From Oscillospiraceae bacterium (GTDB lineage: Bacteria; Bacillota; Clostridia; Oscillospirales; Ruminococcaceae), in assembly GCA_021199335.1 (NCBI GenBank), contig JAJQIG010000022.1:28612-92611 (forward strand): DNA of 64,000 nucleotides, in the 5' to 3' direction. This document shows, one piece after another, positions 43,860-53,004 of this stretch. Position numbers and translations under genes: made by a program. The notes beneath the pieces were generated by a model that made no database searches, was not told the origin of the DNA, and worked only from the letters and a program-made list of their open reading frames with translations. How positions within the stretch are numbered: position 1 is the stretch's first letter; each line of letters opens with the position of its first letter.

Positions 43860-43947
43860 CCGAGGGAAAGCCGTCATTCCGTCCTTATTAAACACAGCTA
43901 AACCCCGATTGCGTTTTTAATCCATGATAAGAAAGTGCTTCCCTCGG
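43860..43947 (+). other. Long-range inverted repeat after birA
   Basis: CCGAGGGAAAGC (43860-43871) and GCTTCCCTCGG (43937-43947) enclose about 65 bases and directly follow the birA stop. No T-run follows. Together with the promoter at 44009 it occupies most of the 297-bp gap before serC. Confidence 0.45.
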
Positions 43948-44008
43948 CATTATTCATCGCACACTCGGCAATATTGCATACAAATTAAAAATATAGCCGC
44001 TTTTATGC

Positions 44009-44037
44009 TTGACATTGGGTAAACAAGGGTTTATAAT
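44009..44037 (+). promoter_or_regulatory. Promoter for serC
   Basis: TTGACA (44009-44014), 17-base spacer, TATAAT (44032-44037). Consensus hexamers. Confidence 0.85.
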
Positions 44038-44062
44038 AATATTAATTGCTTTTGTTTTTTCA

Positions 44063-44101
44063 GACCGCCAATAAGGGATCCGCTTTTGCGGATGGGCGGT
44101 C
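44063..44101 (+). promoter_or_regulatory. Compound hairpin in the serC leader
   Basis: Outer stem GACCGCC (44063-44069) with GGCGGTC (44095-44101) and an inner ATCCGC/GCGGAT (44078-44093) with a TTTT loop. Stable 5'-leader hairpin about 55 bases before the ATG, without a T-run. Not a match to a known riboswitch. Confidence 0.5.
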
Positions 44102-44156
44102 CGATTAATTTACATTTTATTGCATTTATACTATATATTTTGGGAGGTTTTTTAAA

Positions 44157-45242
44157 ATGTCCAGAGTTTATAACTTCAGCGCAGGTCCGGCTGTTCTTCC
44201 GGAAGAGGTTCTTAAAGAGGCAGCGGCAGAAATGCTCGATTATAACGGCACGGGTATGTCCGTTATGGAAATGTCCCACCGTTCAAAGGCTTTCGAGGAA
44301 ATTATCACTACCGCTGAACAGGATCTTAGGGATCTTATGAATATCCCCGATAACTACAAGGTTCTTTTCCTCCAGGGCGGAGCTTCACAGCAGTTTGCTA
44401 TGATCCCCATGAACTTTATGAAAAACGGAGTTGCCGATTACATAATCACCGGTCAGTGGGCTAAAAAAGCTTATCAGGAGGCTCAGAAGTACGGCAAGGT
44501 CAATGCCGTTGCATCCTCCGCAGATAAGACCTTCTCTTATATCCCCGACTGCTCCGATCTCCCCATCGATGATGATGCGGATTACGTTTATATCTGCGAG
44601 AATAATACTATTTACGGAACAAAGTTCAAGGAGCTTCCGAACACAAAGGGCAAAACTCTTATTGCCGATGTTTCATCCTGTTTCCTCTCCGAACCGATTG
44701 ACGTTACAAAATATGGCGTTATTTACGGCGGAGTTCAGAAGAATGTAGGTCCTGCCGGCGTTGTTATTGCCATTATCCGTGAGGATCTTATCCCCGAAAC
44801 TCCTTATATTGAGAATACACCGACAATGCTTCAGTATAAAACTCATGCTGATAATAAATCGCTTTACAATACTCCCCCCGCATATGGCATTTACATTTGC
44901 GGCAAGGTTTTCAAGTGGCTTAAAAAGATGGGCGGACTTGAAGCTATGAAGGCTCTTAACGAGAAGAAAGCGGCTGTTCTCTATGACTATCTTGATCAGA
45001 GCAAGCTTTTCAAGGGCACAGTTGAGAAAAAGGATCGCTCGCTTATGAATGTTCCTTTTGTTACAGGCAATGAGGAGCTTGACGCTAAGTTCGTTAAGGA
45101 GGCTAAGGCTGCCGGCTTTGAGAACCTTAAAGGCCACAGAACCGTTGGCGGTATGAGAGCTTCCATTTACAACGCAATGCCCATCGAGGGCGTTGAAAAG
45201 CTCGTTGAATTTATGAAGAAATTCGAAGCAGAAAACGCATAA
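44157..45242 (+). CDS. serC: Phosphoserine aminotransferase
   Basis: 361-residue class V PLP aminotransferase making phosphoserine from phosphohydroxypyruvate in serine synthesis. N-terminal NFSAGPAVLPEEVL is the family signature. The PLP lysine lies in GGVQKNVGPAG near residue 195, and the C-terminal GHRTVGGMRASIYNAMP is conserved. GGGAGG precedes the ATG. Operon with serA (62-base gap). Confidence 0.96.
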   Translation: MSRVYNFSAGPAVLPEEVLKEAAAEMLDYNGTGMSVMEMSHRSKAFEEIITTAEQDLRDLMNIPDNYKVLFLQGGASQQFAMIPMNFMKNGVADYIITGQWAKKAYQEAQKYGKVNAVASSADKTFSYIPDCSDLPIDDDADYVYICENNTIYGTKFKELPNTKGKTLIADVSSCFLSEPIDVTKYGVIYGGVQKNVGPAGVVIAIIREDLIPETPYIENTPTMLQYKTHADNKSLYNTPPAYGIYICGKVFKWLKKMGGLEAMKALNEKKAAVLYDYLDQSKLFKGTVEKKDRSLMNVPFVTGNEELDAKFVKEAKAAGFENLKGHRTVGGMRASIYNAMPIEGVEKLVEFMKKFEAENA

Positions 45243-45304
45243 AAGCATCTTGAGGGCGGAATTGTTTTCCGCCCATAGACTTCATTATGAGGAGGATAAC
45301 CCAA

Positions 45305-46468
45305 ATGTACAACATTCAAACTTTAAATAAAATCTCTGCCTATGGCACAGATAATTTCGATAGGGCTAAGTATAACGTTGCCGATACAGCGGAGAACCCC
45401 GACGCTATTATGGTTCGTTCCGCCGCTATGCATGATATGGAATTCGGCTCAAATCTTCTTGCAATTGCAAGAGCGGGCGCAGGAGTAAACAACATTCCCG
45501 TTGACAAATGCGCTGAACAGGGTATCTGCGTTTTCAACACCCCCGGAGCTAACGCTAACGCCGTTAAGGAGCTTGTTATCGCAGGACTTCTTATTTCCTC
45601 AAGAAAAATCCCCGAGGCTATGACATGGGCGCAGGGTCTTAAAGGCAACGGCGCTGAGGTTGGCAAAATGGTTGAAAAGGGCAAGTCCCAATTTGCGGGT
45701 CCCGAAATCCTCGGAAAAACGCTCGGCGTTATCGGCCTTGGAGCTATCGGCGTACTTGTTGCGAACGCCGCAATCTCGCTCGGAATGAAGGTTGTTGGAT
45801 ATGATCCATTCCTTTCGGTTAAGGCTGCGCTCGGGCTTGACCCCGCTGTAAAGGCTGTTTCCGACATTAAGGAGCTGTACGCAGTTTCCGATTATATCAC
45901 AATTCACGTTCCTTATAACGCTGATACAAAGGGCACATTCAACGCAGACTCCATTGCTCTTATGAAGGATGGTGTAAGAATCCTCAATTTCGCAAGAGGT
46001 GAGCTTGCCGACAACGCCGCAATTATCGCTGCGCTTGAAAGCGGCAAGGTTTCGGCATATGTTGTTGACTTCCCCGATGACAGCATTCTCGGCGTAAAGA
46101 ACGCTATCGCAATTCCTCATCTTGGCGCTTCAACCCCCGAATCGGAGGATAACTGCGCAATGATGGCTGCCCTTGAGCTTATCGACTACATTGAAAACGG
46201 AAACATCAAGAATTCCGTAAACTATCCCGACGCTTCTCTTAACGCATCGGGAACAAAGGTATGTGTAATGCACAAAAACGTTCCGTCAGTTATCTCCGTT
46301 ATTACAACCGTTCTCGGTGATGCGGGCATAAACATTGACAACATGATCAACAAGTCAAAGAAGGACTATGCTTATACAATCATTGACGCATCGGGCGATG
46401 TTACGGACGCTGTTTCCGCTAAGCTCAGCGCAGACGATAACGTTATAAAGGTAAGAGTTATTAAGTAA
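45305..46468 (+). CDS. serA: D-3-phosphoglycerate dehydrogenase
   Basis: Short form, 387 residues. Catalyses the first step of serine synthesis with NAD. Rossmann motif LGVIGLGAIGVLVA follows residue 140, substrate arginine in VRSAAM, and catalytic GARGELADN-type sequence plus H in IPHLGAST. A C-terminal ACT domain (VCVMHKNVPSVISVITTVLGDAGINID, about 325-387) suggests serine feedback. The start at 45305 follows GAGGAGG. Confidence 0.95.
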   Translation: MYNIQTLNKISAYGTDNFDRAKYNVADTAENPDAIMVRSAAMHDMEFGSNLLAIARAGAGVNNIPVDKCAEQGICVFNTPGANANAVKELVIAGLLISSRKIPEAMTWAQGLKGNGAEVGKMVEKGKSQFAGPEILGKTLGVIGLGAIGVLVANAAISLGMKVVGYDPFLSVKAALGLDPAVKAVSDIKELYAVSDYITIHVPYNADTKGTFNADSIALMKDGVRILNFARGELADNAAIIAALESGKVSAYVVDFPDDSILGVKNAIAIPHLGASTPESEDNCAMMAALELIDYIENGNIKNSVNYPDASLNASGTKVCVMHKNVPSVISVITTVLGDAGINIDNMINKSKKDYAYTIIDASGDVTDAVSAKLSADDNVIKVRVIK

Positions 46469-46494
46469 TCCAACCCAATCCCTAGGAGGCTGCG

Positions 46495-46842
46495 ATGGAA
46501 GAACACATTGTATTCGACCAAACGGATGTTGAAAAAAACAAAACCAATGCAATACTTATGACTGTGTTTCCGATTTTGTTTTTCCTTCCGTTAGTGTCTG
46601 CGGATATGAAATCATCCGCATATCTTAGATTTTTTTCAAATCAGTGCTTGGTTCTTATAATAGCGAACATTGTTTTGAACATTCTCGGGAAGATTCTCGG
46701 ACTTATTCCCCTTGTCGGATGGATACTCCGTTGGGCGCTTAGCATATTGCTGCTTGTTCTTTACATAATGAACATTGTAAATGCGGCGGGCGGAAAGGGA
46801 AAGAAGCTCCCCCTTATAGGCGGAATTACAATTATAAAGTAA
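46495..46842 (+). CDS. Small membrane protein, DUF4870-like
   Basis: 115 residues with three hydrophobic stretches, an early one (LMTVFPILFFLPLV) and two later ones (LVLIIANIVLNILGKILGLIPLVG; ALSILLLVLYIMNIVNAAGG). The pattern resembles DUF4870/YtxG-like proteins of unknown function. GGAGG precedes the ATG, 26 bases after serA. Terminator follows. Confidence 0.75.
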   Translation: MEEHIVFDQTDVEKNKTNAILMTVFPILFFLPLVSADMKSSAYLRFFSNQCLVLIIANIVLNILGKILGLIPLVGWILRWALSILLLVLYIMNIVNAAGGKGKKLPLIGGITIIK

Positions 46843-46846
46843 AAAA

Positions 46847-46881
46847 AGCTGCCGTGTTTTTATACGGCAGCTGACTTTTTG
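46847..46881 (+). terminator. Terminator after the small membrane protein
   Basis: AGCTGCCGT (46847-46855) pairs with ACGGCAGCT (46864-46872), followed by GACTTTTTGC. Confidence 0.75.
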
Positions 46882-46890
46882 CAAAATATG

Positions 46891-46926
46891 ACCTCCCGAT
46901 TTTTTCTTTAATCGGGAGGTTTTTTA
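46891..46926. terminator. Bidirectional-type terminator ACCTCCCGAT/ATCGGGAGGT
   Basis: ACCTCCCGAT (46891-46900) and ATCGGGAGGT (46911-46920), followed by TTTTTT. It separates the small membrane gene from the convergent O-antigen ligase gene. The same stem occurs after thrS at 52932. Confidence 0.85.
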
Positions 46927-48393
46927 TCACAGTTTCTTCTCAGGTGTTATCTTTTTTGCACACGCAATTCCGCAAAGCAGCCAGAACAGCGGCGCTGTAG
47001 TTATTGAGCTTATACTGAAAAAGCCCTGAACCAGATATGCCGTTATCGCCGCAAGCAATGCGGGGCGGTACCACCTTGCGCTGTCCGTAAAGAAAGCCTT
47101 CATTCCGCCGAAGCAATTCTTTATCACAGCGGCAACAAACACAATGTAAGCCAATAATGACGGAATACCTCTTGTTACGGCAATATAAAGATACTCGTTA
47201 TAGCTTTTATCGAGCGCACATACAATCAAGTCCTCATCCATATTCTGATACTTTGCGAAGCAGTCGGGGCCTATTCCGAGAATGGGATGCTCCTTGATGA
47301 AAATAATGCTTCGTTCAAAACCGATTTCATAAAGCGACTGCGTATTGACGGGGGAGTAGCCCCTTGTTATAAAGAGCCTATAATAAACATCGTAAAACGC
47401 TATCGATTTATCTCGGATATATATTCCTTGAAAAATCAGAACAAGGATAAAAACAACCGCCATTGCCGCCGTTATAACGCAATATCTTCCAAGGGGAGAT
47501 CCCACCGCATTGCCCTCAAGCTTAACCTCGCCTTTTCTTTTCCGCACAATTACGATGACAGTTTCAGCAATAAAGACAGCGCCTATACCTATAAGCGGAA
47601 CAATCGAGGAGGTAAAAAGTCCTGTGAGGAAGAAAAGAACCGTCGATGCGCCGTAAATCCTTGCCCTTATGATGTTTTCCTCATAAATTGCCCCCGTAAA
47701 GGCTATTCCTGTTACAATTGTAAGGAACGAACCATAGACAATCGGGCTATCCGTAAGTCCGCTTGAAAGCATAACGTTTGCCAATGCGGAGGTTGGGAGG
47801 TCTGCATACTCGGTAAGGAAGTCAAGCTCGGGGATATGCTGCAATACAGCTATTATTCCCTGAACAATTCCGACGCCGACGATGGTATCCATAATAATTC
47901 TTATATTTTTTTCCTTTGTAAGCGTAGTTGCCAAAAGAAAAATTCCAAAGTAAGCAAAGAGCGCCAACAAGCCTTCATATCTGCCAAGCTCGCCAAGCAT
48001 TGCTGTATTAGCAAGCTCGCTGCCCTCATCTTCGCTCATGCCGGAGGTTCTCACAACAACGCCGTAATACGCCGCAAATGCCCATACCGCCATAAAAATT
48101 ATGGCAAAATAGACTTTGTTTTCCTTAAAGCTCTGCTCCTTTTTCAGCATAACTATTATAAAGAAAAGGATGCAGGTAAATCCCGTCAAATATAGGAACG
48201 CGCCGAGCAGCGCAGAGGAGCCCTGAACCGCTGAAATAACAAAATTTCCTATCTGGGGGATAATTATACAAAGCACCAGCGCCGCGCCGACAAGCTTTTC
48301 AAGCGTTGAGCTTTTCATATTAAGAATAAAATTAGATTTTTCCGTTGTTCCGAATATGGTTTTAGGCTTTTTTTCGGTTGATTTTTTATCCAT
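46927..48393 (-). CDS. O-antigen ligase/polymerase-family (Wzy-like) membrane protein
   Basis: 488 residues, about ten to eleven membrane helices and a large extracytoplasmic loop; C-terminal region HPILGIGPDCFAKYQ and KSYNEYLYIAVTRGIPSLLAYIVF is the conserved WaaL/Wzy_C pattern (with the GxG and NEYL segment). Presumably ligates or polymerises cell-wall glycans. The ATG at 48393 follows GGGAAGTGA. The gene follows rny by 86 bases on the same strand. Function inferred only at family level. Confidence 0.75.
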   Translation of the reverse strand: MDKKSTEKKPKTIFGTTEKSNFILNMKSSTLEKLVGAALVLCIIIPQIGNFVISAVQGSSALLGAFLYLTGFTCILFFIIVMLKKEQSFKENKVYFAIIFMAVWAFAAYYGVVVRTSGMSEDEGSELANTAMLGELGRYEGLLALFAYFGIFLLATTLTKEKNIRIIMDTIVGVGIVQGIIAVLQHIPELDFLTEYADLPTSALANVMLSSGLTDSPIVYGSFLTIVTGIAFTGAIYEENIIRARIYGASTVLFFLTGLFTSSIVPLIGIGAVFIAETVIVIVRKRKGEVKLEGNAVGSPLGRYCVITAAMAVVFILVLIFQGIYIRDKSIAFYDVYYRLFITRGYSPVNTQSLYEIGFERSIIFIKEHPILGIGPDCFAKYQNMDEDLIVCALDKSYNEYLYIAVTRGIPSLLAYIVFVAAVIKNCFGGMKAFFTDSARWYRPALLAAITAYLVQGFFSISSITTAPLFWLLCGIACAKKITPEKKL

Positions 48394-48436
48394 TTAAGTC
48401 ACTTCCCCAACAAAAAACTCCATAATTTCCAATAAA

Positions 48437-48462
48437 CCCCGCGTGTTTTTATGTACGCAGGG
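48437..48462 (-). terminator. Weak terminator after rny
   Basis: Minus strand CCCTGCGT (48462-48455) pairs with ACGCGGGG (48444-48437, one G-U), followed by TTTATT. It may not fully separate rny from the O-antigen ligase gene. Confidence 0.5.
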
Positions 48463-48479
48463 TTTAATTTGGATATATT

Positions 48480-50042
48480 TTACTTAGCGTATTCTACCGC
48501 ACGACTTTCACGGATTATATTAACCTTAATCTGTCCGGGGTAATCCATTTCATCCTCGATGCGTTTCGCTATATCCCTTGCAACGATGACCATTTTTTCA
48601 TCGTTAATCTTATCGGGATAAACCATTATACGAACCTCTCTGCCCGCCTGAATAGCATAGGATTTTTCAACGCCGTCATAGGATGTACAAATCTCCTCCA
48701 GCTTTTCAAGGCGCTTGATATAGTTTTCGTAATTCTCGCTTCTTGCTCCGGGTCTTGCTGCGGAAATTGCATCGGCAGCCTGAACAAGCGCAGCAACAAC
48801 TGTTCTTATCTCAACATCGCCATGGTGCGCTTCAACAGCATGGATAACATCGGGCGATTCCTTATATTTGCGGCAGACATCCACGCCGATTTGGACATGG
48901 GAACCCTCAATCTCATAGCTGAGAGCCTTGCCTATATCATGCAGCAATCCTGCGCGGCGGGCAAGGTTTGCGTCAACGCCAAGCTCGGATGCCATAATTC
49001 CCGCAAGATGCGCAACCTCAATTGAATGGTTAAGAACATTTTGCCTGTATGACGTTCTGTAATGCAGACGTCCCAAAAGGCGCACAAGCTCGTGGTTAAG
49101 GCCGTGAACGTTGGTTTCAAGGACGGCGCGATCGCCCTCCTGCTTAATGATATGCTCAACCTCACGCTTTGCTTTTTCAACCATTTCCTCAATTCTGGAT
49201 GGATGAATACGTCCGTCCGCAATAAGCTTTTCAAGGGCGATTCTCGCAACCTCACGCCTTGCCTGGTCAAAACAGGAGAGGGTGATGGCTTCGGGTGTAT
49301 CGTCAATGATAAGGTCAACGCCTGTAAGCGTTTCAAGGGTACGGATATTTCGTCCTTCACGGCCGATAATACGTCCCTTCATCTCGTCATTCGGGAGCGG
49401 GACAACCGACACTGCGGATTCCGAAACCTGATCCGCCGAACACTTTGAAATTGCAAGGGAAATAAGGTTTCTCGCCTTTTCCTCGCACTCATCCTTAAGC
49501 TGCTGCTCAAACGACTGGATTTTAAGAGCCTTTTCGTGGGTAAGCTCATTCTCAAGCATTGAAAGCAGATGATCCTTTGCCTGATCCATAGTAAACTGAG
49601 AAATTCTTTCAAGAATTTCCATTTGGGATTTCTTAATTTTCTCGGCTTCCTCCAGCTTTTCATCCGCTTGTTTGATTTTTTTCTGGAGAAGGTCGTCCTT
49701 TTTCTCTATGCTGTCGGTTTTTCTGTCAAGGTTTTCTTCCTTTTGCTGGATACGGCGTTCCTGGCGGGAAATTTCGTTTCTGCGTTCTTTAATTTCCTTT
49801 TCAAGGTCGGAGCGGCTCTTATGAATTTCGTCCTTAGCTTCAACAAGAGCGATTTTTTTCTGATTATCGGCTTCTTTTTTCGCATCCTCGACGATTCTTT
49901 CCGCTTCCCTTTCGGCGGAGCCTATAGCGGATTCCGCTTGCTTCTTACGGTGAGCTATGCCCACAAAAAACATTACCGCACCGAAAATTGCACCGCCTGC
50001 AACAAAAGCAATGATTGAAGCAACTATAACTGTTGGTGACAA
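48480..50042 (-). CDS. rny: Ribonuclease Y
   Basis: Membrane-anchored endoribonuclease, 520 residues (family length) with the start at 50042. N-terminal helix (about 5-27), a coiled coil rich in Glu/Lys/Arg (about 35-185), a KH domain ([19 protein letters not shown]) and an HD domain ([19 protein letters not shown]...GLLHDIGKA). Cleaves 5'-monophosphate RNA and scaffolds the degradosome. The start is TTG, preceded by AAGGAGGT 8 bases upstream; the frame is open to 50102 without a site. Confidence 0.95.
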   Translation of the reverse strand: MSPTVIVASIIAFVAGGAIFGAVMFFVGIAHRKKQAESAIGSAEREAERIVEDAKKEADNQKKIALVEAKDEIHKSRSDLEKEIKERRNEISRQERRIQQKEENLDRKTDSIEKKDDLLQKKIKQADEKLEEAEKIKKSQMEILERISQFTMDQAKDHLLSMLENELTHEKALKIQSFEQQLKDECEEKARNLISLAISKCSADQVSESAVSVVPLPNDEMKGRIIGREGRNIRTLETLTGVDLIIDDTPEAITLSCFDQARREVARIALEKLIADGRIHPSRIEEMVEKAKREVEHIIKQEGDRAVLETNVHGLNHELVRLLGRLHYRTSYRQNVLNHSIEVAHLAGIMASELGVDANLARRAGLLHDIGKALSYEIEGSHVQIGVDVCRKYKESPDVIHAVEAHHGDVEIRTVVAALVQAADAISAARPGARSENYENYIKRLEKLEEICTSYDGVEKSYAIQAGREVRIMVYPDKINDEKMVIVARDIAKRIEDEMDYPGQIKVNIIRESRAVEYAK

Positions 50043-50603
50043 AATCTTATACCTCCTTATAAAATTACTTCGGAGGTCAGAATAGCAGGAGTTCACCCGC
50101 AAATATTATTTTGTAGAGGGGGAAAACGAAAATTCCCCTGCAAAAGCTCTGCGGCGGGATTATCTGTCTGAATAATATTTCAAAAACTGAATTCAACGAC
50201 ACTATCCATTTACATTTTATTTATTTCGGGGGGGTTAGCCCTTATGTATGGAACAACAGCCCTTCAAATGAGCGTATATGGATAAGGATAAAATATATGA
50301 AAACCTTCTATTCAGCCATAGAAGTAAATAAAAAATAGAGTTTGCAATCTATATTTCCGAAGCACCGAAACGCTTTGAGCATAACCTCACACCAATACAG
50401 GTTTATTCATCCCCAAAATATCTTAAAAATGCCATACTATAATGAGGTTTGGCACAATTTTTCCGAACGATGCAGCCATTAATATATATTTACATTGCAT
50501 TCACTCTTTTATTTTAATATAAAACCTCCCGATTGTCAAGATTAATTATACAATTTGACACTATTTCATAATATAACCCCCTTTAAGCTGTGAAAAAAGA
50601 CGA
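50043..50603 (-). other. Long leader of rny plus intergenic sequence
   Basis: No gene of its own. The minus-strand promoter lies at 50511-50539, so the rny leader is about 460 bases. Near the gene it contains GGGGAA/TTCCCC on the minus strand (roughly 50117-50136). The rest is AT-rich and without recognisable elements. Confidence 0.45.
50511..50539 (-). promoter_or_regulatory. Promoter for rny
   Basis: Minus strand TTGACA (50539-50534), 17-base spacer, TAAAAT (50516-50511). The spacer contains ATCGGGAGGT, the same 10 bases that form the right arm of the terminators at 46911 and 52952. Confidence 0.75.
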
Positions 50604-50632
50604 TTGACAAAATCGCTGAGAAGTGGTATCAT
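50604..50632 (+). promoter_or_regulatory. Promoter of the T-box-thrS transcript
   Basis: TTGACA (50604-50609), 17-base spacer, TGG TATCAT (50627-50632). Confidence 0.8.
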
Positions 50633-50659
50633 GAACTTATAAATATTAAAACGTTGAAA

Positions 50660-50904
50660 AAGGAAGGCGCAGTTCCATTTAGGGCTTCTTCAGAGAGATT
50701 TCGCCGTCGGCTGAAAGCGAAATCGGGTTCGGATCATGCGCACACCGCCTTTTGAGTCCGTCCAATAAACGGCGCTTTGCCTGCGTTACAAGGCTTTGAT
50801 GAGGTGTGATTTGACCGAAAGGGCTTCGGTTTTTTCATATGAATTTGGGTGGAAACACGGTAAGTATATTATCGTCCCTTGATTTATTTCAAGGGGCGAT
50901 TTTT
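50660..50904 (+). ncRNA. T-box leader, threonine-specific
   Basis: Classical T-box before thrS. Stem I has the AGAGA bulge at about 50696-50700, the ATTTCGC/GCGAAAT arm and a specifier-loop side reading CACACCGCC (50741-50749), holding the Thr codons ACA or ACC. The T-box bulge is TGGGTGGAAACACGG (50846-50860), in which TGGA would pair with the tRNA 3' end UCCA. Antiterminator/terminator: TCGTCCCTTGA (50872-50882) pairs with TCAAGGGGCGA (50889-50899), then TTTTTG. Uncharged tRNA-Thr is expected to allow read-through. Confidence 0.93.
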
Positions 50905-50957
50905 GTATAATAAATCAACTATTGAAAAATACTATATTAAAACGGAGGAAGAAAAAA

Positions 50958-52904
50958 ATGATTAAGCTTACACTTAAAGACGGCTCTGTAAGAGAAGCCG
51001 AAAGCGGAATTTCGGCGGGTGAAATTATCAAGGGCATCGGAATGGGACTTTACAAGGCAGCTTGTTCCGTAAAAATAAACGGAAAGGTTTGCGACCTTAG
51101 AACTCCCGTTACCGAGGACTGCGAATTTGAAGTTCTTACTTTCGACAGCGAGGACGGAAAAAAGACCTTTAACCACACCGCTTCACATATACTTGCGCAG
51201 GCTGTAAAAAGGCTTTATCCCGAGGTCAAACTTGCGATAGGCCCCGCAATCAACGACGGCTTCTATTACGACTTCGATACCCCGAAAGCATTTTCCCACG
51301 ACGATCTTACAAAACTTGAAGCAGAAATGAAAAAAATTGTCAAAGAGGGCATTGAGCTTGAAAAATTTGAGCTTCCCGTTGATGAAGCAATTAAGAGGCT
51401 TGAAGAAATGGGCGAACCCTACAAGGTTGAGCTTTGCAAGGAACACGCCGACAAGGGCGAAAACATTTCATTCTATAAGCAGGGTGAATTTATCGACCTC
51501 TGCGCAGGACCGCATCTTATGACTACCGCTCCCGTAAAAGCGTTCAAGCTCCTTTCCTGCACGGGCGCATACTGGAGGGGCGACTCAAAGGGCAAGCAGC
51601 TTTGCCGTGTTTACGGTACGGCTTTCCCAAAGGCGAGCGAGCTTGAAGCGTATCTTACAGCAAGGGAGGAAGCGCAGAAGCGCGACCACAACAAGCTTGG
51701 ACGTGAGCTTGAATACTTCACAACGGTTGACTGCATCGGTCAGGGCTTACCGATTCTTCTTCCAAAGGGCGCAAAGGTTATTCAGGTTCTTCAAAGATGG
51801 GTTGAGGACACGGAACAGGCGAGGGGATACCTTCTTACCAAAACCCCCTATATGGCAAAAAGGGAGCTTTACAAAATATCGGGACACTGGGACCACTATC
51901 TTGACGGAATGTTCATCCTTGGCGACCCTTACGATGAAACAAAGGAATGCTTTGCTCTTCGTCCGATGACTTGTCCTTTCCAGTATCAGGTATTTCTTAA
52001 CAGAGCGCGTTCATATCGTGATCTTCCTATGCGCCTTGGCGAAACCTCTACCCTTTTCAGAAATGAGGACAGCGGAGAAATGCACGGGCTTATTCGTGTT
52101 CGTCAGTTCACAATCTCCGAGGGACACCTTATTCTTCGCCCCGAACAGCTTGAGGAGGAATTCAAGGGCTGTCTTGAGCTTGCAAAATACTGCCTTGACA
52201 CAGTTGGACTTCTCGACAAATGCACATTCAGATTTTCACAATGGGATCCCGCAAACCCAAAGAATAAATATGAGGGTACGGCTGAGCAGTGGGAAGAAGC
52301 TCAGGCGGTTATGGCGAAAATCCTTGATCATCTCGGTGTTGAATATACTGTCGGTATAGATGAAGCCGCTTTTTACGGCCCTAAGCTTGACATTCAATAT
52401 AAAAATGTTTATGGCAAGGAGGATACACTTGTAACAATTCAGATTGATATGCTTCTTGCGCAGAAATTCGGAATGGAATATACCGATGTTGACGGCAAAA
52501 AGAGAACGCCTTATATCATTCACAGAACCTCGCTCGGCTGCTATGAACGTACTCTTGCGTATCTTATCGAAACCTATGCGGGCGTACTTCCCCTTTGGCT
52601 TGCTCCCGAACAGGTAAGGCTTCTTCCAATCGGGGCTGAACACAATGACTATGCGCAGGCTATTGCTGACAGAATGACTGCCCACGGAATGAGGGTAACC
52701 GTTGACAAGCGTGATGAAAATATCGGACCTAAGATTAAGGCTTCAAGGCTTGAAAGAATTCCCTATACATTTATAATAGGCGACAAAGAGGTTGAAACGA
52801 ACACTGTATCAATCCGTTCAAGGAAGGAAGGGGAGCTTCCAAATGTTCCGACAGAGGAAGCCCTTGCGAAAATCTTTGAAGAAAATGACACAAAGGCAAA
52901 GTAA
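50958..52904 (+). CDS. thrS: Threonyl-tRNA synthetase
   Basis: 648 residues with the full bacterial domain order: TGS (about 1-63), the second N-terminal editing domain with the HTASH zinc/editing motif (DHTASHILAQAV-like), the class II core with motif 1-3 segments (MTCPFQYQVF, RYRDLPMRLGE, ECYG-type), and the anticodon-binding domain (PEQVRLLPIGAEHNDYA). The ATG at 50958 follows ACGGAGGAAG. Controlled by the T-box upstream. Confidence 0.97.
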   Translation: MIKLTLKDGSVREAESGISAGEIIKGIGMGLYKAACSVKINGKVCDLRTPVTEDCEFEVLTFDSEDGKKTFNHTASHILAQAVKRLYPEVKLAIGPAINDGFYYDFDTPKAFSHDDLTKLEAEMKKIVKEGIELEKFELPVDEAIKRLEEMGEPYKVELCKEHADKGENISFYKQGEFIDLCAGPHLMTTAPVKAFKLLSCTGAYWRGDSKGKQLCRVYGTAFPKASELEAYLTAREEAQKRDHNKLGRELEYFTTVDCIGQGLPILLPKGAKVIQVLQRWVEDTEQARGYLLTKTPYMAKRELYKISGHWDHYLDGMFILGDPYDETKECFALRPMTCPFQYQVFLNRARSYRDLPMRLGETSTLFRNEDSGEMHGLIRVRQFTISEGHLILRPEQLEEEFKGCLELAKYCLDTVGLLDKCTFRFSQWDPANPKNKYEGTAEQWEEAQAVMAKILDHLGVEYTVGIDEAAFYGPKLDIQYKNVYGKEDTLVTIQIDMLLAQKFGMEYTDVDGKKRTPYIIHRTSLGCYERTLAYLIETYAGVLPLWLAPEQVRLLPIGAEHNDYAQAIADRMTAHGMRVTVDKRDENIGPKIKASRLERIPYTFIIGDKEVETNTVSIRSRKEGELPNVPTEEALAKIFEENDTKAK

Positions 52905-52931
52905 TCGACTGAATTTTAATTAATACAAAAG

Positions 52932-52965
52932 ACCTCCCGATTTAAACATAAATCGGGAGGTTTTT
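52932..52965. terminator. Terminator between thrS and gyrA (convergent)
   Basis: ACCTCCCGAT (52932-52941) pairs with ATCGGGAGGT (52952-52961), followed by TTTTC. Same arms as the terminator at 46891. Confidence 0.85.
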
Positions 52966-53004
52966 CATTATTCGGGATAAAACCGCTGTTCGATTCGTTG
53001 GGGA

